Shown: positions 17,967-30,104 of the stretch, in pieces
Position numbering within the stretch: position 1 is the first letter of the stretch
How the letters are laid out: every line of letters starts with the position of its first letter
DNA from: Cedecea davisae DSM 4568
GTDB lineage: Bacteria; Pseudomonadota; Gammaproteobacteria; Enterobacterales; Enterobacteriaceae
Assembly (NCBI RefSeq): GCF_000412335.2
Contig: NZ_KE161030.1
Coordinates: 3,512,363 to 3,576,362, forward strand
Direction: 5' to 3'
DNA: 64,000 bases
The notes under the pieces: generated by a model
Database searches by the model: none
Seen by the model: only the letters and a program-made list of their open reading frames with translations
Told to the model about the DNA's origin: nothing
Program-made: the position numbers and the translations under genes

Positions 17967-20900
17967 TCAGCCCAGTTGCTTACGTGCGTTGCGGAAAATA
18001 CGCATCCACGGGCTATCTTCGCCCCACTCAGCCGGATGCCAGGAGTTGCTCACGGTGCGGAACACACGTTCAGGGTGCGGCATCATAATGGTGACGCGCC
18101 CGTTTTCGCTGCTCACCGCGGTTATCCCGTTTGGCGACCCGTTCGGGTTTGCCGGGTAGGTTTCGGTCGCGTTGCCGAAGTTGTCCACAAAGCGCAGCGC
18201 CACCAGGCCTTTGCTCTCCAGCGCGGCCAGATGCGCCGCATCACGCACCTCCACATGCCCCTCACCGTGAGAAACGGCAATCGGCATATGAGAACCGGCC
18301 ATGCCCTGCAACAGCAGCGACGGGCTGGAGGTGACTTCTACCAGGCTGAAACGCGCCTCGAAGCGGTCCGATAGGTTGCGTACAAAGCGAGGCCACAGGC
18401 TGCTGCCCGGGATCAGCTCACGCAGGTTGGACATCATCTGGCAGCCGTTGCACACGCCCAGCGCCAACGTTTCCGGACGGTGGAAGAAGGTTTCAAACTC
18501 GTCGCGAACGCGCTGGTTAAACAGAATGGACTTCGCCCAGCCTTCACCCGCGCCCAGCACGTCTCCGTAAGAGAAGCCGCCGCACGCTACCAGCGTATGG
18601 AAGTCCTCAAGGCCGGTACGGCCGGCCAGCAGGTCGCTCATATGAACGTCGATGGCGTCGAAGCCCGCGCGATGGAAAGCGGCAGCCATCTCAACGTGGG
18701 AGTTAACGCCCTGCTCGCGCAGAATCGCGACTTTAGGCCGTGCGCCGGTGGCGATGTACGGTGCGGCGATGTCTTCTTTAATATCGAAGCTCAGCTTCAC
18801 GTTCAGGCCAGGATCGTTTTCATTCGCCTTGGCTTTATGTTCTTCATCCGCGCAGTCCGGGTTATCACGCAGGCGCTGCATCTGCCAGGTTGTTTCCGCC
18901 CACCACATACGCAGCGTACTGCGGCTTTCGCTAAACACCGCATGGCCGTCGGCACTAATGTTGAAGCGGTCACCCGCAACGGCTTTGCCGAGGTAATGCA
19001 CGCAGTTTGCCAGGCCGTTCTCCGCCAGCAGAGCTTCCACCGCCGCGCGATCTTCGGCGCGAACCTGGATAACCCCGCCCAGTTCTTCATTGAACAGCGC
19101 GGCCAGACGGTCCGCACCCAGGCTCGCGATATCAACATCCACGCCGCAGTGGCCGGTAAAGGCCATTTCAGCCAGCGTAACCAGCAGGCCACCGTCAGAG
19201 CGGTCGTGCCAGGCCAGCAGTTTGCGTTCGGCTACCAGCGCCTGCATCGCATTCCAGAAGCCTTTCAGTTGCTCAACGCTGCGAACATCAGCAGGTTTAT
19301 CACCCAGTTGGCGGTAAACCTGGGCCAGCGCGGTAGCGCCCAGGGCATTGTGGCCAGCGCCTAAGTCAATCAACAGCAGGGCGTTGTCTTCGGTGCTTAG
19401 TTGAGGAGTCACGGTAGCACGCACGTCTTCCACGCGGGCAAAGGCGGTAATAACCAGCGACAGCGGAGAGGTCATTTCGCGCTGCTCGTTACCTTCCTGC
19501 CAGCGGGTTTTCATCGACATAGAGTCTTTGCCCACCGGAATGGTGATACCCAGCGCCGGGCAAAGCTCTTCGCCTACGGCTTTAACGGCTTCATACAGGC
19601 CAGCATCTTCGCCAGGGTGGCCTGCGGCGGCCATCCAGTTGGCGGACAGTTTAATGCGTTTCAGGGAACCGATTTGGGTCGCTGCGATGTTGGTCAGCGC
19701 TTCGCCAACCGCCAGGCGGGCGGAGGCGGCAAAGTCCAGCAGGGCCACAGGAGCACGTTCGCCGAGAGACATTGCCTCACCGTAGTAGCTGTCGAGGCTG
19801 GCGGTAGTCACCGCGCAGTTCGCGACAGGAATCTGCCACGGGCCAACCATCTGGTCACGGGAAACCATGCCGGTAACGGTGCGGTCGCCAATGGTAACCA
19901 GGAAGGTTTTTTCCGCCACGGTTGGCAGGTGCAGCACGCGGTTTACCGCGTCGGCAATGGAAATGGCGCTGCTATCGAAGGCATCACCCTTCGCTTTTAG
20001 CGTCTCAACGTTACGCTCCATTTTCGGCGTTTTACCCAGCAGCACGTCCAGCGGCATGTCGATTGGCTGGTTGTCGAAATGGCTGTCGTTGAGGGTCAGA
20101 TGCTGTTCGGTGGTGGCTTCGCCGATAACCGCATAAGGCGCACGTTCGCGGCGGCACAGTTCATCGAACAATGGCAGCTGTTCAGGCGCAACGGCCAGCA
20201 CATAGCGTTCCTGGGATTCGTTACACCAGACTTCCAGCGGGCTCATGCCCGGCTCGTCGTTAAGGATATCACGCAGCTCAAAGCGGCCGCCGCGACCGCC
20301 ATCGCTCACCAGTTCCGGCATGGCGTTAGACAAGCCGCCCGCGCCCACATCGTGGATAAAGAGAATCGGGTTGTCTTCGCCCAACTGCCAGCAGCGGTCG
20401 ATAACTTCCTGGCAACGACGTTCCATTTCCGGGTTGTCGCGCTGTACGGAGGCAAAGTCCAGATCCGCGTCGGACTGGCCGGATGCCATAGAAGAAGCCG
20501 CCCCGCCGCCGAGGCCGATATTCATCGCCGGTCCGCCGAGGACGATAAGTTTGGCGCCCGGGGTGATTTCACCTTTCTGAACGTGGTCGGCGCGGATATT
20601 GCCGATGCCGCCAGCCAACATAATAGGTTTGTGGTAGCCACGCAGCTCCACGCCGTTATGGCTGTTCACCTGCTCTTCGTAGGTACGGAAGTATCCGGTC
20701 AGCGCCGGGCGACCGAATTCGTTATTAAACGCGGCTCCGCCAAGCGGGCCTTCGGTCATAATATCCAGCGCGGTGACGATACGGTCAGGTTTGCCAAAAT
20801 CCTGCTCCCACGGCTGTTCAAAGCCGGGAATACGCAGGTTGGATACGGAGAAGCCCACCAGGCCTGCTTTCGGTTTAGCGCCGCGCCCGGTTGCACCTTC

Positions 20901-21854
20901 ATCGCGGATTTCGCCGCCGGAGCCGGTTGCGGCCCCCGGCCATGGAGAAATGGCGGTCGGGTGGTTGTGGGTTTCTACCTTCATCAGGATATGCGCTTCT
21001 TCCTGATGGAAGTCGTAGCGCCCTGCTTCGCGGTCGGCAAAGAAGCGGCCAACGGCGGAACCTTCCATTACCGCGGCGTTGTCTTTGTAGGCAGACAGCA
21101 CGTAATCCGGCGTTTTCTCGAAGGTGTTTTTTATCATCTTAAACAGCGATTTCGGCTGTTTTTCACCGTCGATAACCCAATCGGCGTTAAAGATTTTGTG
21201 ACGACAGTGCTCGGAGTTCGCCTGAGCAAACATATAAAGCTCGATGTCGTTCGGGTTGCGGCCAAGCTTGTTGAACGCAGCCTGTAAATAGTCGATTTCG
21301 TCTTCCGCCAGCGCCAGGCCAAGGCGTAGGTTAGCCTCCACCAGCGCTTCACGCCCCTGCCCCAGCAGGTCAACGCTCTGAACCGGAGCCGGCTGATGTT
21401 GGGCGAACAGCTGTTGCGCGTCGTCCAGAGAACCGAATACGCTCTCCATCATGCGGTCGTGCAGCAGAGCGGCAACATCCTGCCACTGTGCGGCGGTCAG
21501 CGTGCTGCCGGTAACATACCAGGCCACGCCGCGCTCGAGGCGTTTTACCTGAGGCAAGTCACAGTTATGGGCGATGTCGGTCGCTTTAGAAGACCACGGG
21601 GAGATAGTGCCCGGGCGTGGCGTAACCAGCAGCAGGGTGCCGGTTGGCGCGTGTTCTGCGAGGGTTGGGCCATACTTCAACAGCCGTTGCAGACGCGCGA
21701 GCTCATCCGAGTTCAGCGGCGCATCGAGGTCGGCAAAATGAACATACTCGGCATAAATATCGCTTACCGGAAGGTTAGCATCGTTAAAACGGGCCAGGAG
21801 TTTGTTGATACGAAATGCCGAAAGAGCAGGCGAACCACGCAGAATTTCCATCAT
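17967..21854 (-). CDS. purL: Phosphoribosylformylglycinamidine synthase
   Basis: 1295 residues, full length for the large single-chain form. It makes FGAM from FGAR, glutamine and ATP in purine synthesis. The N-terminal part ([20 protein letters not shown]) and synthase domain are followed by a glutamine amidotransferase domain near the C-terminus, with nucleophile Cys in [10 protein letters not shown] and the His/Glu pair in PHPERVF. Monocistronic; a PurR box lies 68 bases upstream. Confidence 0.98.
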   Translation of the reverse strand: MMEILRGSPALSAFRINKLLARFNDANLPVSDIYAEYVHFADLDAPLNSDELARLQRLLKYGPTLAEHAPTGTLLLVTPRPGTISPWSSKATDIAHNCDLPQVKRLERGVAWYVTGSTLTAAQWQDVAALLHDRMMESVFGSLDDAQQLFAQHQPAPVQSVDLLGQGREALVEANLRLGLALAEDEIDYLQAAFNKLGRNPNDIELYMFAQANSEHCRHKIFNADWVIDGEKQPKSLFKMIKNTFEKTPDYVLSAYKDNAAVMEGSAVGRFFADREAGRYDFHQEEAHILMKVETHNHPTAISPWPGAATGSGGEIRDEGATGRGAKPKAGLVGFSVSNLRIPGFEQPWEQDFGKPDRIVTALDIMTEGPLGGAAFNNEFGRPALTGYFRTYEEQVNSHNGVELRGYHKPIMLAGGIGNIRADHVQKGEITPGAKLIVLGGPAMNIGLGGGAASSMASGQSDADLDFASVQRDNPEMERRCQEVIDRCWQLGEDNPILFIHDVGAGGLSNAMPELVSDGGRGGRFELRDILNDEPGMSPLEVWCNESQERYVLAVAPEQLPLFDELCRRERAPYAVIGEATTEQHLTLNDSHFDNQPIDMPLDVLLGKTPKMERNVETLKAKGDAFDSSAISIADAVNRVLHLPTVAEKTFLVTIGDRTVTGMVSRDQMVGPWQIPVANCAVTTASLDSYYGEAMSLGERAPVALLDFAASARLAVGEALTNIAATQIGSLKRIKLSANWMAAAGHPGEDAGLYEAVKAVGEELCPALGITIPVGKDSMSMKTRWQEGNEQREMTSPLSLVITAFARVEDVRATVTPQLSTEDNALLLIDLGAGHNALGATALAQVYRQLGDKPADVRSVEQLKGFWNAMQALVAERKLLAWHDRSDGGLLVTLAEMAFTGHCGVDVDIASLGADRLAALFNEELGGVIQVRAEDRAAVEALLAENGLANCVHYLGKAVAGDRFNISADGHAVFSESRSTLRMWWAETTWQMQRLRDNPDCADEEHKAKANENDPGLNVKLSFDIKEDIAAPYIATGARPKVAILREQGVNSHVEMAAAFHRAGFDAIDVHMSDLLAGRTGLEDFHTLVACGGFSYGDVLGAGEGWAKSILFNQRVRDEFETFFHRPETLALGVCNGCQMMSNLRELIPGSSLWPRFVRNLSDRFEARFSLVEVTSSPSLLLQGMAGSHMPIAVSHGEGHVEVRDAAHLAALESKGLVALRFVDNFGNATETYPANPNGSPNGITAVSSENGRVTIMMPHPERVFRTVSNSWHPAEWGEDSPWMRIFRNARKQLG

Positions 21855-21921
21855 TAAAGATCTCTCGTCTTCAGGGCGAAGGGGGGAAAACGGGCGGTAT
21901 TATAGAGAATCCTCCGCCCTG

Positions 21922-21937
21922 ACGAAACCGTTTGCGT
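21922..21937. promoter_or_regulatory. PurR box of purL
   Basis: ACGAAACCGTTTGCGT differs from the PurR palindrome ACGCAAACGTTTGCGT at only two positions. It lies between the divergent purL and mltF genes; purL control by PurR is known in E. coli. Confidence 0.75.
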
Positions 21938-22102
21938 ATAAATAACAGCAGAAGTTTTTATTGTGCGAAAACTAAACGATATATTCTTAAAAGTTGCTTA
22001 CTGGCGTTTTCTTACGCAAAATGCGCCTCATCTACACACGAGGTTCATATAAATCATGTTTATTGTTGGCTGAGACTTAACCCGCTGCAGAATGTTATCT
22101 AT

Positions 22103-24750
<2,648 letters not shown>

Positions 24751-24967
24751 AGCTGGCTCCTTTAATGTTCTGGTTCCCGACATAGTCCTCGTCAAAGCCT
24801 AACAGATAGCGTGGCGCTTTTCCGCGCCCAATCCGCCCGGTGGCCTGGCAGTAGTTGAAAAAAACCAGAATATTTAATTCGGTAACATTGCTCTATAATG
24901 GAATTTATAATTCGCTCAGACGCTTATAATGGCGACCTGTCATCGAAATTGCCGTTTCGGAGGTGAA

Positions 24968-25816
24968 ATGAACTGTTTACTGCGCATCAGAAGTCGTTAC
25001 GCCATGCTGGCCCAGAGTGACCGCAAGCTGGCCGACTTCCTGCTCTCTGAACCCGACCGTGCACGCCATCTTAGCTCTCAGCAGTTGGCGGAGGAAGCCG
25101 GTGTCAGTCAGTCCAGCGTAGTAAAATTTGCGCAGAAACTGGGGTTCAAAGGCTTTCCGGCGATGAAGCTCGCGATTAGCGAAGCCTTAGCCAGCGGCCA
25201 GAATCCTAACTCCGTGCCGGTACATAACCATATTTTGGGTGACGATCCGCTGCGCCTGGTTGGGGAAAAACTGATCAAAGAGAATATCGCGGCGATGCAC
25301 GCCACGCTGGATATCAATGCGGAAGAGAAACTGCTGGCGAGCGTGGCGCTGCTGCGTAACGCGCGGCGCGTGCTGCTGGTGGGAATAGGCGCATCTGGCC
25401 TGGTTGCGAAGAATTTTTCGTGGAAGTTGATGAAGATCGGCATTCATGCCGTAGCTGAGCAGGATATGCACGCCCTGCTGGCGACGGTACAAGCCATGAC
25501 GCCGGAAGATGTACTGCTCGCGGTATCATACTCTGGTGAACGCCGCGAAATTAATCTGGCGGCCGATGAAGCCCTGAACGCCGGGGCAAAGATTCTCGCC
25601 ATCACCGGGTTCACGCCCAATGCGCTACAGCAGCGCGCCAGCCTGTGTCTGTATACCATCGCGGAGGAGCAGGCTACCCGCAGCGCGGCAATCTCCTCCA
25701 CCAGCGCCCAGATGATGCTCACCGACCTGTTGTTTATGGCGCTGGTGCAGCAGGATCTGGAAAACGCCCCGGAGAGAATTCGCCAGAGCGAGGCTTTGGT
25801 TAAGAAGCTGGTTTAG
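24968..25816 (+). CDS. yfhH: MurR/RpiR-family regulator YfhH
   Basis: 282 residues. N-terminal HTH_6 domain (SSQQLAEEAGVSQSSVVKFAQKLG) and a C-terminal SIS domain (about 120-255) that would bind a phosphosugar. The start is ATG 24968, with GGAGGTGAA in front and agreement with E. coli YfhH. Its target genes are not known. It is the last core gene before the tail island. Confidence 0.93.
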   Translation: MNCLLRIRSRYAMLAQSDRKLADFLLSEPDRARHLSSQQLAEEAGVSQSSVVKFAQKLGFKGFPAMKLAISEALASGQNPNSVPVHNHILGDDPLRLVGEKLIKENIAAMHATLDINAEEKLLASVALLRNARRVLLVGIGASGLVAKNFSWKLMKIGIHAVAEQDMHALLATVQAMTPEDVLLAVSYSGERREINLAADEALNAGAKILAITGFTPNALQQRASLCLYTIAEEQATRSAAISSTSAQMMLTDLLFMALVQQDLENAPERIRQSEALVKKLV

Positions 25817-25842
25817 TGTGATACAGAGGTGCAGTTAAGATG

Positions 25843-25917
25843 CGCGGCGGCTAATCCTGTCCTCGTGCGTTCGACAATAAGCGCACGCTCCATTTCCGCC
25901 TGCGTGTTGTCTTCGCT
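25843..25917 (-). pseudogene. Remnant of a Gin/Pin-type DNA invertase gene
   Basis: On the minus strand, 19 codons at 25843-25899 read [19 protein letters not shown]. This is the conserved helix of serine-recombinase invertases; phage Mu Gin has AEMERELIIERTMAGLAAA. Resemblance stops on both sides, there is no start, and the C-terminal DNA-binding part is gone. It lies 27 bases after the yfhH stop. It is the relic of the enzyme that would have flipped the neighbouring tail-fibre genes. Confidence 0.72.
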
Positions 25918-26066
25918 GGATTATAGATATTGAAATCACATGGTCACAGGATGCTGTTGATGTAGAAAGAGCTACGAAAGAAGAAATACATACTTTGACT
26001 AAGTGGAAAAAATATCGGGTTCTTTTAATGCGTATTGATACATCAAAAGCGCCCGATATCAAGTGA
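25911..26066 (+). pseudogene. Fragment of a second tail-fibre assembly gene, opposite strand
   Basis: The plus-strand frame ending at TGA 26064-26066 encodes [19 protein letters not shown] followed by DTSKAPDIK. This is the usual C-terminus of Tfa/gpU fibre chaperones, apart from the loss of the final WP-rich tail. No start and no N-terminal half remain. Its stop is one base from the stop of the intact Tfa gene on the other strand, so the two are tail to tail, like U and U' in the Mu G segment. Confidence 0.72.
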
Positions 26067-26067
26067 C

Positions 26068-26499
26068 CTACTCCACCGGTTTATCCGGCCAGTTAATATC
26101 CGGGGCATTAGAAACATCTACTGCTTCCAATGCATCCAGATAATCAAGCCACAGATTATATTGCACAAGTTCATGGCTATTCAGACGGCCAATTGCTGCC
26201 TTACCTGGCCACTGTTTGCTATTAATATAAATATTAACGCAATCAACTTTGTACTTAATTTCATTTAGTGCAAGGTTAATCAATACCTCTTTACCTGGCG
26301 GAGGAATCTCTTTCCATTCCGGTAGTCCATCTTTCCCGGCAACCCGACACTTTCCCTCTGGTGGTGGGGCTGTATATTTCTCAAAATCTCCGCTGGATAT
26401 ATTCACTCCATCGGCAGGCCACCCACCTGCTAATTCATATGATTCCTGCAAAGACACAGGGTAAAATGCATTCTGTGACTTACTATATACATATATCAT
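26068..26499 (-). CDS. Tail-fibre assembly chaperone (Tfa/gpU type)
   Basis: 143 residues. The N-terminus MIYVYSKSQNAFYP and the C-terminus VDVSNAPDINWPDKPVE are typical of Caudo_TAP/Tfa proteins, which help fold or cap phage tail fibres. It starts one base after the fibre gene stop, in the same direction. AT-rich relative to the neighbouring core genes, as fibre-tip regions often are. Confidence 0.85.
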   Translation of the reverse strand: MIYVYSKSQNAFYPVSLQESYELAGGWPADGVNISSGDFEKYTAPPPEGKCRVAGKDGLPEWKEIPPPGKEVLINLALNEIKYKVDCVNIYINSKQWPGKAAIGRLNSHELVQYNLWLDYLDALEAVDVSNAPDINWPDKPVE

Positions 26500-26500
26500 T

Positions 26501-27160
26501 TTAACATCCTATTGCCAGCCAAAAACACCCCCAACCATCTACAGTATTGGAGGTTGAAAGGCTATTTGTTACGAGAAGTGTTACCTTATTTTTATCCATC
26601 CCTGAACTTGTTTTTACAACAAATGCTGGGCCAGCCGTAGTATTTTGAAATCCATGTATACCAGAAACACAAAATAAAGCTGTGGGGAATGGAATTGGAA
26701 ACGTAACTGAAACAACCCCGTTGAGTACGACGTTATATCCCCATTGTAAAATCAGCCCAGAGGGAAATCTCTGCCAACCATTTTGAGCCAGACTGGCTGA
26801 TGTCGCCCCCAAACCAAGGTTTGCGAGAGCCGAAGAAACCGCAGCAGCACCGTCCGCTTTAATATCGGCGAAAGGGTTCTGGCGGCTGAGATACTGCTTG
26901 CCAAATCCGCCGGTGAGTTTTGCCAGGAATGCGGCAATATCACCGTCGTCCAATACATCCTGACCGCTTTTATCGCTCACAAACTGCGCCAGTGCGGCGG
27001 CGATAAACGAGGTTTGACGCAGGACTTTATTTACCTGAGCGCTGCTGGCCTTGCCTCCGGCAAAGCCGGTTAACAGCGCGGGTAAATCCTGCCACTCCTG
27101 CTGAGGCATGACGTTGGCGCCTGCCCCGGTTGCAAAGGGTTTAAAATCATTTGTAGCCAT
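26501..27160 (-). CDS. Short tail fibre
   Basis: 219 residues. The N-terminal half (MATNDFKPFATGAGANVMP, LTGFAGGKASSAQVNKVLRQ) is the baseplate-attaching part found in many phage fibres. The linker ALANLGLGATSA is followed by a gp53-like tip beginning GWQRFPSGLILQWG. The tip should bind the target cell surface. The linker codons contain an invertase crossover-like sequence (26811-26828). The start ATG overlaps the previous gene's TAA. It is short, as expected after loss of repeated shaft segments, and no shaft repeats are seen. Confidence 0.85.
   Translation of the reverse strand: MATNDFKPFATGAGANVMPQQEWQDLPALLTGFAGGKASSAQVNKVLRQTSFIAAALAQFVSDKSGQDVLDDGDIAAFLAKLTGGFGKQYLSRQNPFADIKADGAAAVSSALANLGLGATSASLAQNGWQRFPSGLILQWGYNVVLNGVVSVTFPIPFPTALFCVSGIHGFQNTTAGPAFVVKTSSGMDKNKVTLLVTNSLSTSNTVDGWGCFWLAIGC
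26811..26828. promoter_or_regulatory. Invertase crossover-like site within the fibre gene
   Basis: The plus strand reads AAACCAAGGTTTGCGAGA, matching the core and one arm of the gix/cix/dix-type recombination site (AAACC-NN-GGTTT-NN-GAGAA). It codes NLGL on the minus strand, the same peptide encoded at the Mu gix site in gene S. The other arm is poorly conserved and no inverted partner was found to the left. Confidence 0.6.
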
Positions 27161-27840
27161 TAAAGTTTCCTCTCCCATGCGCCGTCATCAAACCCGGCGA
27201 TATAGTGATTGTTGATATCAAAACCAAAAAACTTACCGCCCTGCGACGGCGCTTCTACCGATGGAGTCTGAATGTCTCCCGCCCAAACCCCCGCTGCCTT
27301 TACCGTCAGGTAGCCCTGCTTAATGGCCGCAATGAGTTCGAGCGAGACGTTCGAGATATCCGTTTCCGGCAGGACCCATACAGAAATGGTCATGTCCTGG
27401 TTATCGACGATTTGCATTCTCAGGCCGGAGCCCGCCGTTGCTGCGTCGAGGATCGCGGGCAGCGTATCGTTCTGCCCGTTCCAGTTATTGATGGCGATTT
27501 TTGCTTTCAGAATGACTCGGTAAGTTTCGTCGCTCAGCGAGGTGTAGCCCGAGTCCGGATCGTAAGGTCCCTGCCACACGCCCTGGTCATAGCCCAGGCC
27601 GGTTGAGTCCCAGCTAAAGTAGACATTGGAAATGGGCTGGCTGACGATGCGGCTGCGTCCAATCCATTGCCCAAGCGTGTCCAGCTGGGCGCCAACGCCG
27701 GTGTCGATGTCAAACGCGCTGACAAAGCTATCCACGCTGTTGGACACATCAGTAAACGGGCGGGAACTCAGATCGACATGGGCAAAAAACAGAGGTTTGC
27801 TGGCGTGGTAGCTGGTAATTAGCTCGGTATATTTACTCAT
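27160..27840 (-). CDS. Baseplate protein, DUF2612 family
   Basis: 226 residues starting MSKYTELITSYHASKPLFFAHVDL, with GAQLDTLGQWIGRSR, typical of DUF2612 proteins that lie between the J-like protein and the fibre gene in contractile phages, the place of P2 gpI. Likely a baseplate wedge part that carries the fibre. Its TAA overlaps the fibre ATG, and its ATG overlaps the J-like gene stop. Confidence 0.85.
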   Translation of the reverse strand: MSKYTELITSYHASKPLFFAHVDLSSRPFTDVSNSVDSFVSAFDIDTGVGAQLDTLGQWIGRSRIVSQPISNVYFSWDSTGLGYDQGVWQGPYDPDSGYTSLSDETYRVILKAKIAINNWNGQNDTLPAILDAATAGSGLRMQIVDNQDMTISVWVLPETDISNVSLELIAAIKQGYLTVKAAGVWAGDIQTPSVEAPSQGGKFFGFDINNHYIAGFDDGAWERKL

Positions 27841-29036
27841 GAGCTCACCGTTATAGCGATGTTGTCCACGCCGCAGGAGGCTGCTTCGTTATAGGCGATG
27901 CCGATATTCCCCGCGTTCAGCGCAGCGGCTGACTTGCCGAGCAATAGCTCATTGATGTCGTAATAGCGAGCCTTTCCGCCGCTAACAACGCCGAGGTTAG
28001 CCGGAGAATAAACCCGGCTGAGCAACACGCTGTCGCCGATTGCCAGACCGTTAATGTAGTCGGCGATTTCCTGCTTTATCTGCTCGCCAATCTGCGAGGT
28101 GTAGCCGGTAAACACTTTGAGTACGATCCCGACGTGAACAGGCACGTCTTGCGGGCGAGAAAATGAGACGGTATGCGGATTACCGTACATATCGGGCACC
28201 ACGATGGATGTGCTGCCAAAGGTTGCCACTCCCTGCCCTTTTTTACCGCGCAACGTCCGGGCAATGTCCTCCACATCGCCGCCGTCAACAATGGCTGCGA
28301 TCGAGTTTGGCGGGAGGCCATTGCGGTTTACAGCCCCGGTATCGTTCTCATACAGTTTATGACGAGTCACGCCGGTGATATTGGCAAGAGCGCCTTCAAC
28401 TGCCTCAAACGGAGTCAACGCTGGCAGCGCAACGCTTTGTCCCTGGCGGATGCGAAGTTCCGCATCAGTTTCAGCCGCAACACCCGGCGTTGCGGCCTGC
28501 GGGTTGGTCACAGATGTCCACCCGCGGGTTGGCGTACCAATAGCAATGATGGTACCCGCCTGCGCCACAACAACGCCGCTGTTGGCACAAGTAGCCGTCA
28601 CCGTCACCGTGCCGTCGACGCCAATGGTTACCGCCTCCGGCAGAAGCCAGGCAACGTTATTTTCATCCCTGACGGAGCCGTTAACGATGCCGGTGCCTGC
28701 GGTTCCCGTCAGCAGCAAGTCAACGGTTGAGCGGGTTGCCGCCCGCCTGGCAATACCGTTGATTTTGACGTTGCTCGACAGCGCCCGCCCCATAGCGGTT
28801 GTCGGAGAAAAACTGTTGTAGACGGCAATCGCCGAGTTATTGGCGTCATGAATAGCCAGCGCAACAATCGAGATCAATTGCCCGTCTTTGCCGTCCGGCT
28901 CAAGATAAGCATCGCTGCCGTATATTTGCCTGAATGAGTCCATCAAAGTGCGCAAGATAGTCTGGTAATCAGGCGCGGTTATCCCCTGGGCCGTTACCGT
29001 TGCCGATAACCCCAGCGCCTCAAGATTGAGAGCCAT
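27837..29036 (-). CDS. Baseplate wedge protein, J-like
   Basis: 399 residues of the Baseplate_J/gp47 family: an N-terminal part typical of Mu gp47-like proteins (SFRQIYGSDAYLEPDGKDGQLIS), then the central ETDAELRIRQGQSVALP motif and a C-terminal HTVSFSRPQDVPVHVGI region. It forms the wedge that triggers sheath contraction. Overlaps the DUF2612 gene by four bases. Confidence 0.92.
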   Translation of the reverse strand: MALNLEALGLSATVTAQGITAPDYQTILRTLMDSFRQIYGSDAYLEPDGKDGQLISIVALAIHDANNSAIAVYNSFSPTTAMGRALSSNVKINGIARRAATRSTVDLLLTGTAGTGIVNGSVRDENNVAWLLPEAVTIGVDGTVTVTATCANSGVVVAQAGTIIAIGTPTRGWTSVTNPQAATPGVAAETDAELRIRQGQSVALPALTPFEAVEGALANITGVTRHKLYENDTGAVNRNGLPPNSIAAIVDGGDVEDIARTLRGKKGQGVATFGSTSIVVPDMYGNPHTVSFSRPQDVPVHVGIVLKVFTGYTSQIGEQIKQEIADYINGLAIGDSVLLSRVYSPANLGVVSGGKARYYDINELLLGKSAAALNAGNIGIAYNEAASCGVDNIAITVSS

Positions 29037-29387
29037 TTATGCCTCGCTTGTTATTTTGGTCGGACCGTAAACGGTGTCGATGGTGGCGCTAAAGGTAACG
29101 CCACGCTTTTCCGTATTCAGGCTGGTCACGTCGATTACGGAGCTAACGCCTGCCGTCTGGCTAATGCGGTCAATCAGGAGGAGCGGCCAGGCATCGTTAT
29201 ACTGCTTGCCCAGAACCGACTGCCGGTATGGTGTGCCCTGCTGGCTGTCGAGAAACCATTCCCCCTGCCAGAGCTGAAGCCGGGTATTAACCGCCTGCGC
29301 CACACACTCCGGCGAGTTTTCCAGGAAGGTGTTTTCTCCCTGCCCAAAGGTGTAATCACCGCTGTTACTCTCTCTGCGGTATTTCAT
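29037..29387 (-). CDS. Baseplate protein, gp46/gp25-like
   Basis: 116 residues: WQGEWFLDSQQGTPYRQSVLG followed by a beta-rich C-terminus. Proteins of this kind sit ahead of the J-like gene in DUF3383 contractile phages and play the role of gp25/W, linking sheath to baseplate. Overlaps the spike gene end by four bases. Confidence 0.78.
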   Translation of the reverse strand: MKYRRESNSGDYTFGQGENTFLENSPECVAQAVNTRLQLWQGEWFLDSQQGTPYRQSVLGKQYNDAWPLLLIDRISQTAGVSSVIDVTSLNTEKRGVTFSATIDTVYGPTKITSEA

Positions 29388-30067
29388 ACTGGCGCTCCCG
29401 TATTAGATCCGCCGGACTGCACGCCGCCGTGGCGATGTTTTGCCAGGCTGATGCCGGATGCGGTAACGTCGCCGCTCACGGTGACATTGCCTTTGATATT
29501 CACCTCTCCGGTGAGCGTGACGGTTGCAGCAGTTGCGTTCAGCGCGCCTGGCGTATTCAAGGTGATGCCGTGGCTGGTAGGATCGAGCTCAACAAAAGCC
29601 TTACCGTCTTCACTTCGAAGTTGAACCGCCGTACTGCTAATACCGCCGATTTTTTTTGCCTGAGATTGCGGGCCGGGCAGCAAAAAAGCGTCAGAAAGAG
29701 AGTGCTGACGTGCATCTACCGGTTCCTGAATGCCGCCGTTTTGCCACCAGAAATCGATCGCCCGGTCGGCGAAAATCACCAGACATTCATCCCCTTTTTT
29801 AAGCGGGAAGGTCAGCGAACAGCCGCCGCCATGAGGGAAAATAACCGGCACATCCACCAGCAGCGGATAAGCCACCGAGGAGACCGCCCCGTCGCTGGCC
29901 ATTTGGGCTCCACGAATAGCGGGAGCAACTTCACAGGTTAGTGAAACAGGATCGAAAGACTGAATAATGCCGGGTAATGCGACCCGTAGATCGTTACTTA
30001 ATGCGGCCCGGCTCGCCGCAAGCGTATCGGCCAGCTCACCGCTGAGGGCCGTAGTTGTGAGAGCCAT
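29384..30067 (-). CDS. Tail spike, Gp138 N-terminal domain family
   Basis: 227 residues from ATG 30067. Tandem ATGs follow a GGAGG site, so the start could be one codon earlier. The N-terminal domain SFDPVSLTCEVAPAIRG is an OB-fold Gp138 domain; the rest is a repetitive beta helix (VTLTGEVNIKGNVTVSGDV). The end, LAKHRHGGVQSGG, carries an H-x-H pattern that holds iron in membrane-piercing tips. It would puncture the target cell envelope. Confidence 0.85.
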   Translation of the reverse strand: MALTTTALSGELADTLAASRAALSNDLRVALPGIIQSFDPVSLTCEVAPAIRGAQMASDGAVSSVAYPLLVDVPVIFPHGGGCSLTFPLKKGDECLVIFADRAIDFWWQNGGIQEPVDARQHSLSDAFLLPGPQSQAKKIGGISSTAVQLRSEDGKAFVELDPTSHGITLNTPGALNATAATVTLTGEVNIKGNVTVSGDVTASGISLAKHRHGGVQSGGSNTGAPV

Positions 30068-30104
30068 CATTCCTCCAGGGATAAAAAAACCCGCCAGCGC
30101 GGGT

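Noticed and set aside
17860..18159. Open frames crossing the repeat behind purL
   Set aside because: They run through the repeat and into antisense purL; no ribosome site or family match.
20079..21287. 402-codon open frame opposite purL
   Set aside because: purL is full length and well conserved; the antisense frame reflects high GC at third positions.
25835..26062. 75-codon minus-strand frame over the fragment zone
   Set aside because: Its product resembles nothing; the invertase and Tfa traces lie in other frames.
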